Below the pieces are notes generated by a model. It was not told where the DNA came from. It did not search any database and saw nothing but the letters and a program-made list of their open reading frames with translations. Made by a program: the position numbers and the translations under genes. Below, in pieces: positions 14,386 to 22,828 of a stretch of 23,765 bases of DNA. Every line of letters begins with the position of its first letter. Position 1 is the first letter of the stretch. The DNA comes from Verrucomicrobia bacterium UBA7008 (GTDB lineage: Bacteria > Verrucomicrobiota > Kiritimatiellia > RFP12 > UBA1067), in NCBI GenBank assembly GCA_002449695.1, contig DJXI01000015.1, forward strand, positions 1 to 23,765. The letters are read 5' to 3'.

Positions 14386-15207
14386 TCAACGGCGGTTTTT
14401 CAGGTAGACGAACCCGACCGCCACGCGCTCAGCCATCATCACCGCAAACAGGATCGGGTGGCGCAGCACCTTGCGCCACTTGCCCTTTTCGACAAACACC
14501 CCGATGAACCGGTAGAACGGCGAAAACTGCCGGCGGACGGCCGGATGGTCCGGCCACTTCGCGCGGTAGGCGGCAAAGCTCTTCGTGTAGTACGCCTTCT
14601 TCTCCAGCATCCGCCTGAAGGTGAGGCGCTTTTCGTTGTGGATCAGGCGGCCCTTCAAGATCGCGCACCGCGCGCCCGTCGCGAGGATGCGGATGTCGAG
14701 CTCCCAGTCCTCCGGCCCCGCGATCAAATTCTCGTCGTACCCGCCCGTCGCCGCCAGAACCGACTTGCGGAAGAGCCGCAGCGCGTCGATGCACGTGCCG
14801 TCGTAGAACGAACGCTCGAAGTTCCGCGCCTGGACGCGCAGTCCCGCGCCCGTGCGCACCTCGGGGATCCAGTATGCGGCCGGCGCGTCCGGCGCGGCAG
14901 AACCGCCGCGCGCGATCGACAGGATTTCCGCAATCGTCTCCGCCGGCAGGATCATGTCCGCATCGAGGATGACGACCCACGGCGCCGCGGCCGTCCGCCA
15001 GCCGAGATTGCGCTGCGCCGAACGCTCGGGCCCCTTGTCGAGCACCGTCGCGCCGAGCGACGCGGCGATTGCCTTCGTCTCGTCGTCGGACGCGTTGTCG
15101 ACGACGATCAGTTCGACCTCGTCGCGGACCGCATCGAACGCCCGGAGGCAGTTCGCGATGTTCGCGGCCTCATTGCGCGTCGTGACGACTGCCGTCAGGA
15201 TCTTCAT
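14386..15207 (-). CDS. Family 2 glycosyltransferase
   Basis: A 273-aa GT-A fold enzyme. The N-terminus ILTAVVTTRNEAANI is the usual first strand, VVDNASDDET follows, and ILDADM (D82, D84) is the DXD nucleotide-sugar site. GGYDEN and EDWELDIR give the acceptor-side acidic motif. A C-terminal basic/hydrophobic stretch may associate with the membrane. The product is not deducible. The ATG at 15207 lies inside the 3' end of parA (38-nt overlap) with no clear SD; it is kept because the family N-terminus begins exactly there. It is the last gene of the ychJ-HAD-unknown-parA operon. Confidence 0.88.
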   Translation of the reverse strand: MKILTAVVTTRNEAANIANCLRAFDAVRDEVELIVVDNASDDETKAIAASLGATVLDKGPERSAQRNLGWRTAAAPWVVILDADMILPAETIAEILSIARGGSAAPDAPAAYWIPEVRTGAGLRVQARNFERSFYDGTCIDALRLFRKSVLAATGGYDENLIAGPEDWELDIRILATGARCAILKGRLIHNEKRLTFRRMLEKKAYYTKSFAAYRAKWPDHPAVRRQFSPFYRFIGVFVEKGKWRKVLRHPILFAVMMAERVAVGFVYLKNRR

Positions 15208-16093
15208 TGGCAGGTTCGGTCGCGGGTGCGGTCTCAGTGGCAGGTGCGGGCTGTTCGGGCGCGGGCGGCTCGGGTGCGGGCGCGGGTTCCGGCGCGCGCT
15301 TCGGCGCGTCGAACCGCGTCGGGTTCTTCGCCATGAACTCCCACGCGAACGCCTTGTACGATTCGGCGCCGCGCGAGCGCGGATCGAGGAAAACGACGGG
15401 CACGCCCATCGACGGCGCCTCCGACACGCGCACGTTGCGCGGGATCGTCGTCTCGTACACCTTTTCGCCGAAATGGTTGCGCACTTCCGCGATGACGTCG
15501 TGCGTCAGCTTCGCCTGGGAGTTGACCATCGTGAAGACGATGCCGTTCAGCTCCAGCGACGGGTTCACGGACGTGCGGATGCGCTCGATGGAGCCCGTGA
15601 TGAGCGCGAGGCCGTCCATCGCGAGGAACTCCGCCTGGATCGGGATGAGCACGCCGTCCGCCGCCACGAGCGAGCTCGTCATCACGATGCCGAGCGACGG
15701 CGGGCAGTCGAGGATGATGTAGTCGAACGCGCCCGATTCCTTGACGGGACGCAGCGCCGCCTCGATCATCGTCAGCCGGTCGTCGCGCGCGCCGAACTCC
15801 AGCTCCGCGCCGGCGAGGTCCACTTCGCTCGGAATGACGTTCAGGTTGTTCCACTTCGTCGGCTGGATGACGTCGGCGATCGACTTGGTGCCGAGCAGCA
15901 CGGGATAGAGCGACGTGCCGGGCTCCTTCTCCAGCCCCAGCCCCAGCGTCGCGTGCGCCTGCGGGTCGAGGTCCACCACCAGCACGGCGCGGTGGCGCGC
16001 CGACAGCGCCGCGGCGAGGTTGACGACGGTCGTGGTCTTGCCGACGCCGCCCTTCTGGTTGGCGATCGCGATGACTTTTGTTCTGCGTTCCAT
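15170..16093 (-). CDS. ParA/Soj-like ATPase
   Basis: A 307-aa deviant Walker ATPase of the ParA/MinD family. KGGVGKTT at 14-21 is the deviant P-loop, VVDLDPQ the A' motif, and IILDCPPS the Walker B. ParA proteins move chromosomes or cargo over the nucleoid together with a ParB or adaptor. No parB is next to it here. After residue 258 there is a Pro/Ala/Glu-rich tail of about 50 residues, probably disordered, which runs into the glycosyltransferase gene. The start shares one base with the stop of the preceding unknown gene (TGATG). It may be the chromosomal copy, separated from parB, or an orphan ParA. Confidence 0.9.
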   Translation of the reverse strand: MERRTKVIAIANQKGGVGKTTTVVNLAAALSARHRAVLVVDLDPQAHATLGLGLEKEPGTSLYPVLLGTKSIADVIQPTKWNNLNVIPSEVDLAGAELEFGARDDRLTMIEAALRPVKESGAFDYIILDCPPSLGIVMTSSLVAADGVLIPIQAEFLAMDGLALITGSIERIRTSVNPSLELNGIVFTMVNSQAKLTHDVIAEVRNHFGEKVYETTIPRNVRVSEAPSMGVPVVFLDPRSRGAESYKAFAWEFMAKNPTRFDAPKRAPEPAPAPEPPAPEQPAPATETAPATEPANEDPDGSRHDAQ

Positions 16094-16623
16094 CAGAATA
16101 ACTTTCCCTTCGCTTTCAATTCGCTAATGTTCGTGCGCGCGCTCTTGTCCACCTCGCGCCGCCACAGCTCCACGAGCGCGACGTCCCACGGCTCGTCCTC
16201 GCCCTGCATCACCGCCGCGAACCGGTCGCCCGACGCGACCACCGCCGCCTTCACGCGCTCGGTCACGGTCGCAAGACTCTCGGTCAGGATCTGCTCCGAA
16301 AAGTTGTCCGATTTCAGGTGGTAGCCGTACTTGAGGATCGCGAGCGAGACGTCGTGCCGGCGCAGGAACTCCAGATACTCCCGCGCCGCCGGGCTGAACC
16401 CCTCCGCCGTCAGGTTCGCCGCCGTCGGCGTGATGACGAGCGGCGGATGCGCCTCCAGACGCCCTTCGCGCACGCGCACCTTGCCGGGATAGTCCGGCAG
16501 CTCCGAGACGAGATGGTAGTTGACGAGCGTGTTGCCGAACGTCTCGAGGTGATGCGACGGCGACAGGATGAACTTCACCTGCCGCGCGGCGTACCAGCGG
16601 TCGAAATCGGGATTCGAGCTCAT
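16093..16623 (-). CDS. Conserved-looking hypothetical protein upstream of parA
   Basis: A 176-aa soluble protein that I do not recognise. The ATG at 16623 overlaps the HAD stop (ATGA) and the gene stops with TGATG onto parA, so it is tightly coupled on both sides. The sequence is mixed alpha/beta, with FDRWYAARQVKFILSPSHH near the N-terminus, a Pro-rich centre (HPPLVITPTAANL) and a charged helical end (VELWRREVDKSARTNISEL). There is no signal peptide, Cys motif or known fold signature. A link to ParA function is suggested only by position. Confidence 0.8.
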   Translation of the reverse strand: MSSNPDFDRWYAARQVKFILSPSHHLETFGNTLVNYHLVSELPDYPGKVRVREGRLEAHPPLVITPTAANLTAEGFSPAAREYLEFLRRHDVSLAILKYGYHLKSDNFSEQILTESLATVTERVKAAVVASGDRFAAVMQGEDEPWDVALVELWRREVDKSARTNISELKAKGKLF

Positions 16624-17297
16624 GACGCCGCCTCCGCCGCGCCGAATTCCCTGTCGAGGTCGAACGTCGACAGGTCCTTGACGCACCAGGTCGCGCCCGT
16701 GAACGACTGCTTCACCGCCGCCGACCGGTCGAGCGCCAGAACGCGCATTCCCGCCGCGACGCCGGCCGCCACGCCCACGGTCGAATCCTCCACGACGACG
16801 CAGTCCGCCGGATCGACGCCCAGCAGCTCCGCCGCGCGCAGGTAGCCGCTCGGCGAGGGCTTGCCCGCCGCGTAGTCGCCCGCGCCCAGGATCAGTTTCG
16901 TCAGTTCGGCGATGCCGCAGAGCGCCGCCGCGCGCGCCACGTCGTCGTGCGGCGAGCCCGAGACGATGGCGCACGGCGCGCGCATCGCCGCCTTGCGGTA
17001 GAACGCGATGGACGATTCGATGCGCATCGCGCGCGGATCGCCCGCATGCCGGTTGTAGTATTTCCTGAGCTCGATCGCGTCCTGCATCGGCGTCGAATCG
17101 CCCAGCTCCGGGAAGCGTTCGTGCAGCGCCGCGTCGATGTCGAGCCAGTTGCGGCCGACGACCGAGGGAAGGATCTCGCCGAGCGTCGTGCGGCCGCCGT
17201 GCATCACCACCAGGTCAACGATGGCCTTCGCCCACGCCGCCTCGGTGTCCACCAAGGTGCCGTCCAGGTCGAAGAAAAATGCAGCCGGCCGCGTCAC
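16620..17297 (-). CDS. HAD-superfamily phosphatase (beta-phosphoglucomutase-like)
   Basis: A 225-aa HAD hydrolase. Motif I is FFFDLDGTLVDTE (D10, D12), motif II is the Ser in VSGSPHDD, motif III is the Lys in GKPSPSGYL, and motif IV is VVEDSTVG. The helical cap between motifs I and II puts it in the phosphoglycolate phosphatase/beta-phosphoglucomutase group; the substrate is unknown. It follows the YchJ gene by 22 nt and overlaps the next gene by 4 nt. Confidence 0.9.
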   Translation of the reverse strand: MTRPAAFFFDLDGTLVDTEAAWAKAIVDLVVMHGGRTTLGEILPSVVGRNWLDIDAALHERFPELGDSTPMQDAIELRKYYNRHAGDPRAMRIESSIAFYRKAAMRAPCAIVSGSPHDDVARAAALCGIAELTKLILGAGDYAAGKPSPSGYLRAAELLGVDPADCVVVEDSTVGVAAGVAAGMRVLALDRSAAVKQSFTGATWCVKDLSTFDLDREFGAAEAAS

Positions 17298-17319
17298 GTC
17301 GTTCGCTTCCCGCCGCGGC

Positions 17320-17829
<510 letters not shown>

Positions 17830-17859
17830 ATTTTACCAAAATCCGCCCTGATGGGGCAA
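17830..17859 (-). promoter_or_regulatory. Promoter for a possibly leaderless ychJ operon mRNA
   Basis: On the minus strand, TTGCCC (17859-17854), an 18-nt spacer and TAAAAT (17835-17830) preceded by TGG (extended -10). Only six bases (ATGCGT) separate the -10 from the ATG at 17823, which is where transcription would be expected to begin. Confidence 0.55.
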
Positions 17860-17876
17860 GGACGACGGCGCGCCGC

Positions 17877-19277
17877 CTACTTGACGAGCGAGCACGGGCC
17901 GTTCTGGCAGCCGCCGGGACAGGCCATGACCTCGAGGAAGTTGACGGGCACCTTGCCAGACGCGTGCAGCTTGACCATCATGCACGTCTTCTTGTCGATA
18001 CCGTTGATCTGCTTGGAGTCGAGCTTGAAGCCCGGGATCTTCGCGGTGGCCTCGGTGAGGACGGCGTCGGTCACGCCGCAGCTGCGCGCGTAGTTGCGCG
18101 CGGTCGGGTTGGCCGGCCGCTCGACCGGCCAGGGCTCGCAGGCGATCACGTCGATCTTGCGGCCCGCGAGGATGGCGCCGAGCTCCTCGAAGGAGAGGAC
18201 GTAGTCGACGTCCTTGCGCCGCGCCTCGCTGCGCTTGGCGACGCACGGGCCGATGAAGACCGTCTTGACGGACGGATCCTTCTTCTTGGCCAGCTCGCGC
18301 GCGTAGACCATCGGGCTCGGCGTGAGCGAGACGTGGTCGATCAGCTCGGGCATGTGCTTGCCGACGAGGTTGACCCACGCCGGGCAGCACGACGTCGTCA
18401 TGAACGTCTTCGGATCCTTCTCCATGCGCTCGATGAACTCCGCCGTCTCGTGCGCCGTCGTCATCTCCGCGCCGAGCGCGACTTCCATCACGTCGCTGAA
18501 GCCGGCCTTCGCGCACGCGGCGAGCAGCTGCTCGATCTTGCCGGGGAACTGCTTCTCCGCGGCGGGCGCGATCATCGCGACGAGCTTTTCGCCGCGCTTC
18601 ATCGCCGCGAGGACGTCGACAAGCTGCGAGCGCTCCATGACCGCGGCGAACGGGCACGCGTTGAAGCACTTGCCGCAGAAGATGCAGCGGTCGAAGTCGA
18701 TCTCCGCGACGCCGAGGTCGTTCTTCTTGATCGCGCCGACGGGGCACGCCTCCTCGCACGGCACGGTCGTCTTGACGATCGCGTTGTAGGGGCACGCGGC
18801 GATGCAGCGCCCGCACTTGATGCAGAGCTTCTGGTCGATCACGGAATGCCCGTCGACGACCTCGATGGCCTTCTTCGGGCAGGTGTAGACGCAGGGCCGC
18901 GCGAAGCAGCCGCGGCAGTTCTGGGTCGAGACGACGCGGGCGTCCGGGCAGCCGCTGCAGGCCGGCCCGCACACGCTCAGCGGCGTCTTGGGCTGGACGG
19001 ACTCGCCGCCCTCGCCGGTCCACGCCCGCTCGGCGTAGTAGGCCGACAGCGGCTTGGCCTCGTCGACCTCCTCCTCGACCGAGATGCCCAGGAGCGCCAT
19101 CAGGCGGTACTTGAGGATCGCGCGGTCGTGGTAGACGCAGCAGCGCGAGGCGCGCTCGTTCTTCGGGCGGAGCTTGATCGGAATCCGGTCGATCTCCGAT
19201 TCGAGCACGCCCGCGTCGAACGCGCGCACGAGGCGGATCATCAGTTCACGGCGGATGAATGTCGAACCGTTGATCAT
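17877..19277 (-). CDS. [FeFe] hydrogenase, group B type
   Basis: A 466-aa iron-only hydrogenase. The N-terminal block with RCCVYHDRAI is typical of the group B1/B3 family. Cys-rich ferredoxin-like modules follow (C103-C134, C152-C162, C174-C178, C198-C208). The H-cluster motifs are complete: TTSCCPAW (C297, C298), FIGPCVAKRSE (C345) and EVMACPGGCQNG (C453, C457). C297 is the proton-relay Cys, so catalysis of H2 turnover is expected, though group B enzymes are little studied. The maturases HydE/F/G are not in the window. It starts one nt after the ferredoxin-like gene stop and is the last gene of the cassette. It is probably cytoplasmic: no signal peptide is visible. Confidence 0.92.
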   Translation of the reverse strand: MINGSTFIRRELMIRLVRAFDAGVLESEIDRIPIKLRPKNERASRCCVYHDRAILKYRLMALLGISVEEEVDEAKPLSAYYAERAWTGEGGESVQPKTPLSVCGPACSGCPDARVVSTQNCRGCFARPCVYTCPKKAIEVVDGHSVIDQKLCIKCGRCIAACPYNAIVKTTVPCEEACPVGAIKKNDLGVAEIDFDRCIFCGKCFNACPFAAVMERSQLVDVLAAMKRGEKLVAMIAPAAEKQFPGKIEQLLAACAKAGFSDVMEVALGAEMTTAHETAEFIERMEKDPKTFMTTSCCPAWVNLVGKHMPELIDHVSLTPSPMVYARELAKKKDPSVKTVFIGPCVAKRSEARRKDVDYVLSFEELGAILAGRKIDVIACEPWPVERPANPTARNYARSCGVTDAVLTEATAKIPGFKLDSKQINGIDKKTCMMVKLHASGKVPVNFLEVMACPGGCQNGPCSLVK

Positions 19278-19278
19278 C

Positions 19279-19542
19279 TTACGCCGCCCCCTCCAGCAGT
19301 TCGCCGATGCGCGTCAGGAGCTTGTCGGGCGTCGCCTGCGCCATGATCTCCGTGCCGTTGATGCGCACGTACGGCGCGCCGCCGAGATTCTCGCGCTCGC
19401 AGAGCTCCAGGCACGTCTTGGCCTCGACCTCGACGCGGCCGCGCCAGGATTCCGGCAGCTGGTCCTCGATGTTCATCATGTTGGCCGCGCCCAGCAGGTA
19501 GCAGGCGGTGCCGCAGCAGATTTCCACTTTGACGTTCTCCAT
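19279..19542 (-). CDS. Thioredoxin-like 2Fe-2S ferredoxin (NuoE-like)
   Basis: An 87-aa protein. CCGTACYLLGA near the N-terminus and KTCLELCERE later supply the four Cys of a thioredoxin-fold 2Fe-2S protein. AAGGAG precedes the ATG at 19542; an in-frame ATG at 19572 would overlap the phosphatase gene and has no SD. It probably passes electrons to or from the group B hydrogenase encoded one nt downstream. Confidence 0.88.
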   Translation of the reverse strand: MENVKVEICCGTACYLLGAANMMNIEDQLPESWRGRVEVEAKTCLELCERENLGGAPYVRINGTEIMAQATPDKLLTRIGELLEGAA

Positions 19543-19568
19543 GGTGTTCTCCTTCTTCGATGGGTGCC

Positions 19569-20786
19569 TCAATAGTAGTTGAGAATGACGCGCTTGCGGT
19601 AGTTCTTCTCCAGCGCGGCGGCGATGCGCTTGACGACGCTGCGCCGCAGTTCGAGATCCTGCGGGATGTTCGGATCCTGGTGGCTCTCGTTGACCTTCGT
19701 GCCGATGACGAACTCGATGCGGTCGTGGCGCATCATGCGCTCGAGGATCGCGCGCGCGGCGGCGGGCTCGCGCGCCGGCGGACGCATCTGCTCGAGCGCG
19801 GAAAGGACGCGCCCCAGCGTGAGGATGCCTTCCGTCGCGATGCCGACACCCTCCATCGTGCCGATCGGCGGCAGGCCGCCCGCCGTCTTCATGTCGGCGA
19901 GGCGCACCTTGACCTTGACGCCCAGCTCGCGCTCGAGGATGTTGGCCGTCGTGCCGCCGCAGGCGACGACGTGGTCAGGCCCGAGGAGCGCCTGGCGCGC
20001 GTACTCGGCGTCGTGCTCCTTGTAGTAGGGCGGCCCGGTCAGGACGCGCATGACGCGCGGCCGGCGCAGGTAGACGACGGCGCAGCTGATGTCGTCCTTG
20101 CAGCCGCCCGGCGTGATGTTCAGCGCCTGGCGCGCGATGGCCGCGCTGAGGTCGCGCGCCGAGATGTCGGGCTCGCGGGCGATCCGCTCGCGCGCGAACG
20201 CCAGCACGCCGGAGCGGCGCCAGCCGAACTTCATGTCCTTGCGCACGCCGAGGCCCGACTGCGTCACGCCGTCCGAGCACAGGATGATGCGGTCGCCCGC
20301 GCGGAAGTCGGCCTCGCACTCGCGCACCTCGCGGTCCGGCCAGTGCTCCGAGACGATCTGCATGTCGCTCAGCGGCGCGATCTCCTCGGTGCCGCGCAGA
20401 TGGATGTAGCCGGGGTTGCCCATCTCGCTGATGCGCGCCTTGCCGCCGAGGCGGAAGTCGAAGAGCGAGAACGTGGCGTAGCCGATCTTGCGGACCTCGC
20501 AGACCGGAAGCGAATCCATGATGATCTCGACGGCCTCCAAGGTCGGGATGTTCGACTTGAGGAACTTGATCGCCATCGACGTCGTCATCGTCGCGAGGAC
20601 GTTGGCCTTCACGCCGCTGCCGAGGCCGTCGGAGAGCGCGACGAGATGGCGGTTCTCCTTCTCGACCGTCAGGAAGCGCACGTCGTCGCCGCACGCGCCC
20701 TGGCCGGTCTTCGTGAACTGGGCCGCCTCCATCTCGATGAAGAGGTCGGCCGCCGCGCCCTGTCCGCTGGCGGAGGATTCAGCCAT
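19569..20786 (-). CDS. SpoIIE/PPM-type serine phosphatase with extra C-terminal domain
   Basis: A 405-aa protein. Residues 15-242 form a SpoIIE-type PP2C domain with the metal-binding acidic residues in ALSDGLGSG (D53), CSDGVTQSG (D172) and CKDDISCAVV (D231, D232). Residues 245-405 are an additional domain that I cannot name, with a Gly/Thr-rich ACGGTTANILERELG (275-289) and GVGIATEGILTLGR (313-326). Such phosphatases are known next to sensory [FeFe] hydrogenases. The start overlaps the sensory hydrogenase stop by 8 nt, so production is coupled. The likely role is to dephosphorylate a partner in response to the H2 signal; the partner is not identified. Confidence 0.88.
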   Translation of the reverse strand: MAESSASGQGAAADLFIEMEAAQFTKTGQGACGDDVRFLTVEKENRHLVALSDGLGSGVKANVLATMTTSMAIKFLKSNIPTLEAVEIIMDSLPVCEVRKIGYATFSLFDFRLGGKARISEMGNPGYIHLRGTEEIAPLSDMQIVSEHWPDREVRECEADFRAGDRIILCSDGVTQSGLGVRKDMKFGWRRSGVLAFARERIAREPDISARDLSAAIARQALNITPGGCKDDISCAVVYLRRPRVMRVLTGPPYYKEHDAEYARQALLGPDHVVACGGTTANILERELGVKVKVRLADMKTAGGLPPIGTMEGVGIATEGILTLGRVLSALEQMRPPAREPAAARAILERMMRHDRIEFVIGTKVNESHQDPNIPQDLELRRSVVKRIAAALEKNYRKRVILNYY

Positions 20787-22524
20787 TCAGATAGTCCTCG
20801 CTGTCGCCTTCGCGCAGGCGCCTGCCGACCGTCTGCGACTCGTACGCGCCGGCGATCTCGTTGAGCATGATCTCGGTCTCGGCGATGTGCTCGCCGAAGA
20901 GGCGCGCGACCTCCTGGACCGTGTAGACGTTCTTGCGGATGACGTCGCGCGCCTTGGCCGCGATCTCCTCGCGGCGGCCCTCGTTCTTCGTCACGTCCTG
21001 GATCACCGCGCCGGCGAACTCGCCGAGGCTGATCGGGAAGACGCTGATCGTCACGATGCGGCCGTTCCAGCTCTGGCGGTACTTCACGATCTCGCTGCCG
21101 TGGCCGATCGCGCCGTCAAAGAGATCCTTGAAGTCCGGCATGAACGCGTCGATCGTCAGGCCGTCGAGGTTCCCGAGCGCCTCGAACTCCGCCTTCGCGC
21201 CCGCGAGCTCGGCGAAGATGCCGTTGCACTCGATGATGCCGCCCGTCGCGTCGATGATGACGACGCCGGCGGGGATGTACTTGATGAGCGCGTTGGAGGT
21301 GCGCTGGAAGTTCTTCTTGAGGTACGTGTGGCACATCGCCTCTTCGGCCTTGCCGGCGAGGAGCGCCTTGGCGAACTCGCGGCACGTCTCGTAGCCGCAC
21401 GCGCCGCAGTTGACCTCGTCCGCCTTCGTGTACTTGCCGACCTTGGCGAGCGCGGCAGCGATCGCGTCCTCGCCCGGCTCGTCCTGCTCGACGGCCGCCG
21501 GCTCGTACCTTGACACGCCGCAGTGCGAGAAGCAGCGGGTCGTCGACGGCCGGATGGGCGCGGTCGCGTCCGTCGCGAAGAGCGTCGCGAGACCCGACGC
21601 GCCGCGCGGCATGGCCGGGCCGTTCACGCAGCCGCCGGGGCACGCGAGCACCTCGATGAAGAGCTTGCGCGTGAACTTCTCGGGATGGAGCCTGAATTCC
21701 TTCGGGTTGAAATCCTCGAGCATCCGGCGGAACTCCTCCAGCCCCGAGACGGAGAGGTAGCGCACGTCCGTGCGGCCGTCGCGTAGCGTGTCGTTCATGC
21801 CGCCCTCGACGGAGTAGAAGCGCCCTTCCTCGGCCGGGCCGAGCGCCAGCTCCGCCTCCGCGCCGAACGTGACGCCCTTCTCCTCGAAGAGCCGCTCCAG
21901 CGCCGGGAAGACGACCGCGAGCGCGAGCTCGTCGGGATGCGCGTCCGCCTCGTTCTTCTTCGCCGCGCACGGGCCGAAGAAGACGACCTTCGCCTTCGCG
22001 CCATACGTCTCCTTGAGGAGCCGGCAGTGGGCCCGGACGGGCGACGGCAGCGGCGAGATGAATTCCGCGTAGCCCGGCAGGTACTTGCGGACCATGTCGA
22101 CCGCGGCCGGGCACGCCGACGAGATGACGAGCGGCGACGACGTCGCGTCCAGGAGGCGCGAGACGTGCGCGCTGACGCTCTCCGCGCCGTGCGCCGTCTC
22201 GCTGACCGCGGTGAAGCCGACGCGCACGAGCGCATCGGCGAGCTGGCCGATCGTCACGCCCTTGAAGTAGCCGGTGAAGCTCGGCGCGACGGACGCGTAG
22301 AGCGGTTCGCCGGACGCCAGCATCTCCTTCAGGCGCGCGAGGTCGCTGCGGATTTTCTTCGCATGGGCCGGGCAGACCTTCACGCACTCGCCGCAGGCGA
22401 CGCAGGACTCGGGGATCACCGACGCCTTGCCGTTGACGATGCGGATCGCCTTGACCGGACAGTGCCGCACGCACTTGTAGCAGTCCTGGCACTCGTTCTC
22501 TGTCGTGTAGACGGGATTCGTCAT
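20779..22524 (-). CDS. Sensory [FeFe] hydrogenase with PAS domain (HydS-like)
   Basis: A 581-aa protein. Two 4Fe-4S motifs lie at 12-22 and 41-51, then an H-cluster domain with ISSACPAAV (A137, C138), FGPCAAKKNE (C186) and EVLACPGGCVNGP (C295, C299). A further Fe-S motif uses C373, C376, C381 and C398. A PAS domain (about 410-515, IPAGVVIIDATGGIIECN) and a helical C-terminus follow. The proton-relay Cys of TSCCP is Ala, as in the putative sensory group C/D hydrogenases, so slow turnover and a sensing role are expected. SD AAGGAAG precedes the ATG. It lies in the same operon as a phosphatase and an APH-like kinase, the probable output. Confidence 0.9.
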   Translation of the reverse strand: MTNPVYTTENECQDCYKCVRHCPVKAIRIVNGKASVIPESCVACGECVKVCPAHAKKIRSDLARLKEMLASGEPLYASVAPSFTGYFKGVTIGQLADALVRVGFTAVSETAHGAESVSAHVSRLLDATSSPLVISSACPAAVDMVRKYLPGYAEFISPLPSPVRAHCRLLKETYGAKAKVVFFGPCAAKKNEADAHPDELALAVVFPALERLFEEKGVTFGAEAELALGPAEEGRFYSVEGGMNDTLRDGRTDVRYLSVSGLEEFRRMLEDFNPKEFRLHPEKFTRKLFIEVLACPGGCVNGPAMPRGASGLATLFATDATAPIRPSTTRCFSHCGVSRYEPAAVEQDEPGEDAIAAALAKVGKYTKADEVNCGACGYETCREFAKALLAGKAEEAMCHTYLKKNFQRTSNALIKYIPAGVVIIDATGGIIECNGIFAELAGAKAEFEALGNLDGLTIDAFMPDFKDLFDGAIGHGSEIVKYRQSWNGRIVTISVFPISLGEFAGAVIQDVTKNEGRREEIAAKARDVIRKNVYTVQEVARLFGEHIAETEIMLNEIAGAYESQTVGRRLREGDSEDYLNG

Positions 22525-22567
22525 CGCGGATTCTTCCTTCTTCTTCGTGGACGCACGTTCCGCGGCC

Positions 22568-22828
22568 CTACGCGCGGGCCGGGAACGTCTTGAGCAGGAT
22601 GTCGTTCATCACGAGCGGATCGACGCCGGTGTACGTCTGGCCGTCGACGATCACGACCGGCCCCTTCGCGCAGTTGCCCGTGCAGAGGCTGGCGGCGAGC
22701 TCCAGGTCGATTTCGTCCCGGAGCCCGCGGTCGGCGAGGAACTTCTCGCAGACCGCGAGGTTCTTCTCGTTGCCGCGCGCGAAGCACGAGCTGCCCATGC
22801 AGATGGTGATGTGCGGCCTGTCACTCAT
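22568..22828 (-). CDS. Second 2Fe-2S thioredoxin-like ferredoxin
   Basis: An 86-aa protein with ICMGSSCFARGN and LCTGNCAKGP, which give the C-x4/5-C and C-x3-C pairs of NuoE-like 2Fe-2S proteins. The ATG at 22828 overlaps the end of the kinase gene by 8 nt. It precedes the sensory hydrogenase by 43 nt and is the likely redox partner of that protein. Confidence 0.88.
   Translation of the reverse strand: MSDRPHITICMGSSCFARGNEKNLAVCEKFLADRGLRDEIDLELAASLCTGNCAKGPVVIVDGQTYTGVDPLVMNDILLKTFPARA

Noticed and set aside
14293..16324. Plus-strand frames across the glycosyltransferase and parA
   Set aside because: They are antisense shadows in GC-rich sequence and lack any conserved motif.
17964..20864. 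Long plus-strand frames across the hydrogenase genes
   Set aside because: They are antisense shadows, Arg/Leu/Asp-rich. The minus-strand genes carry complete cofactor motifs.
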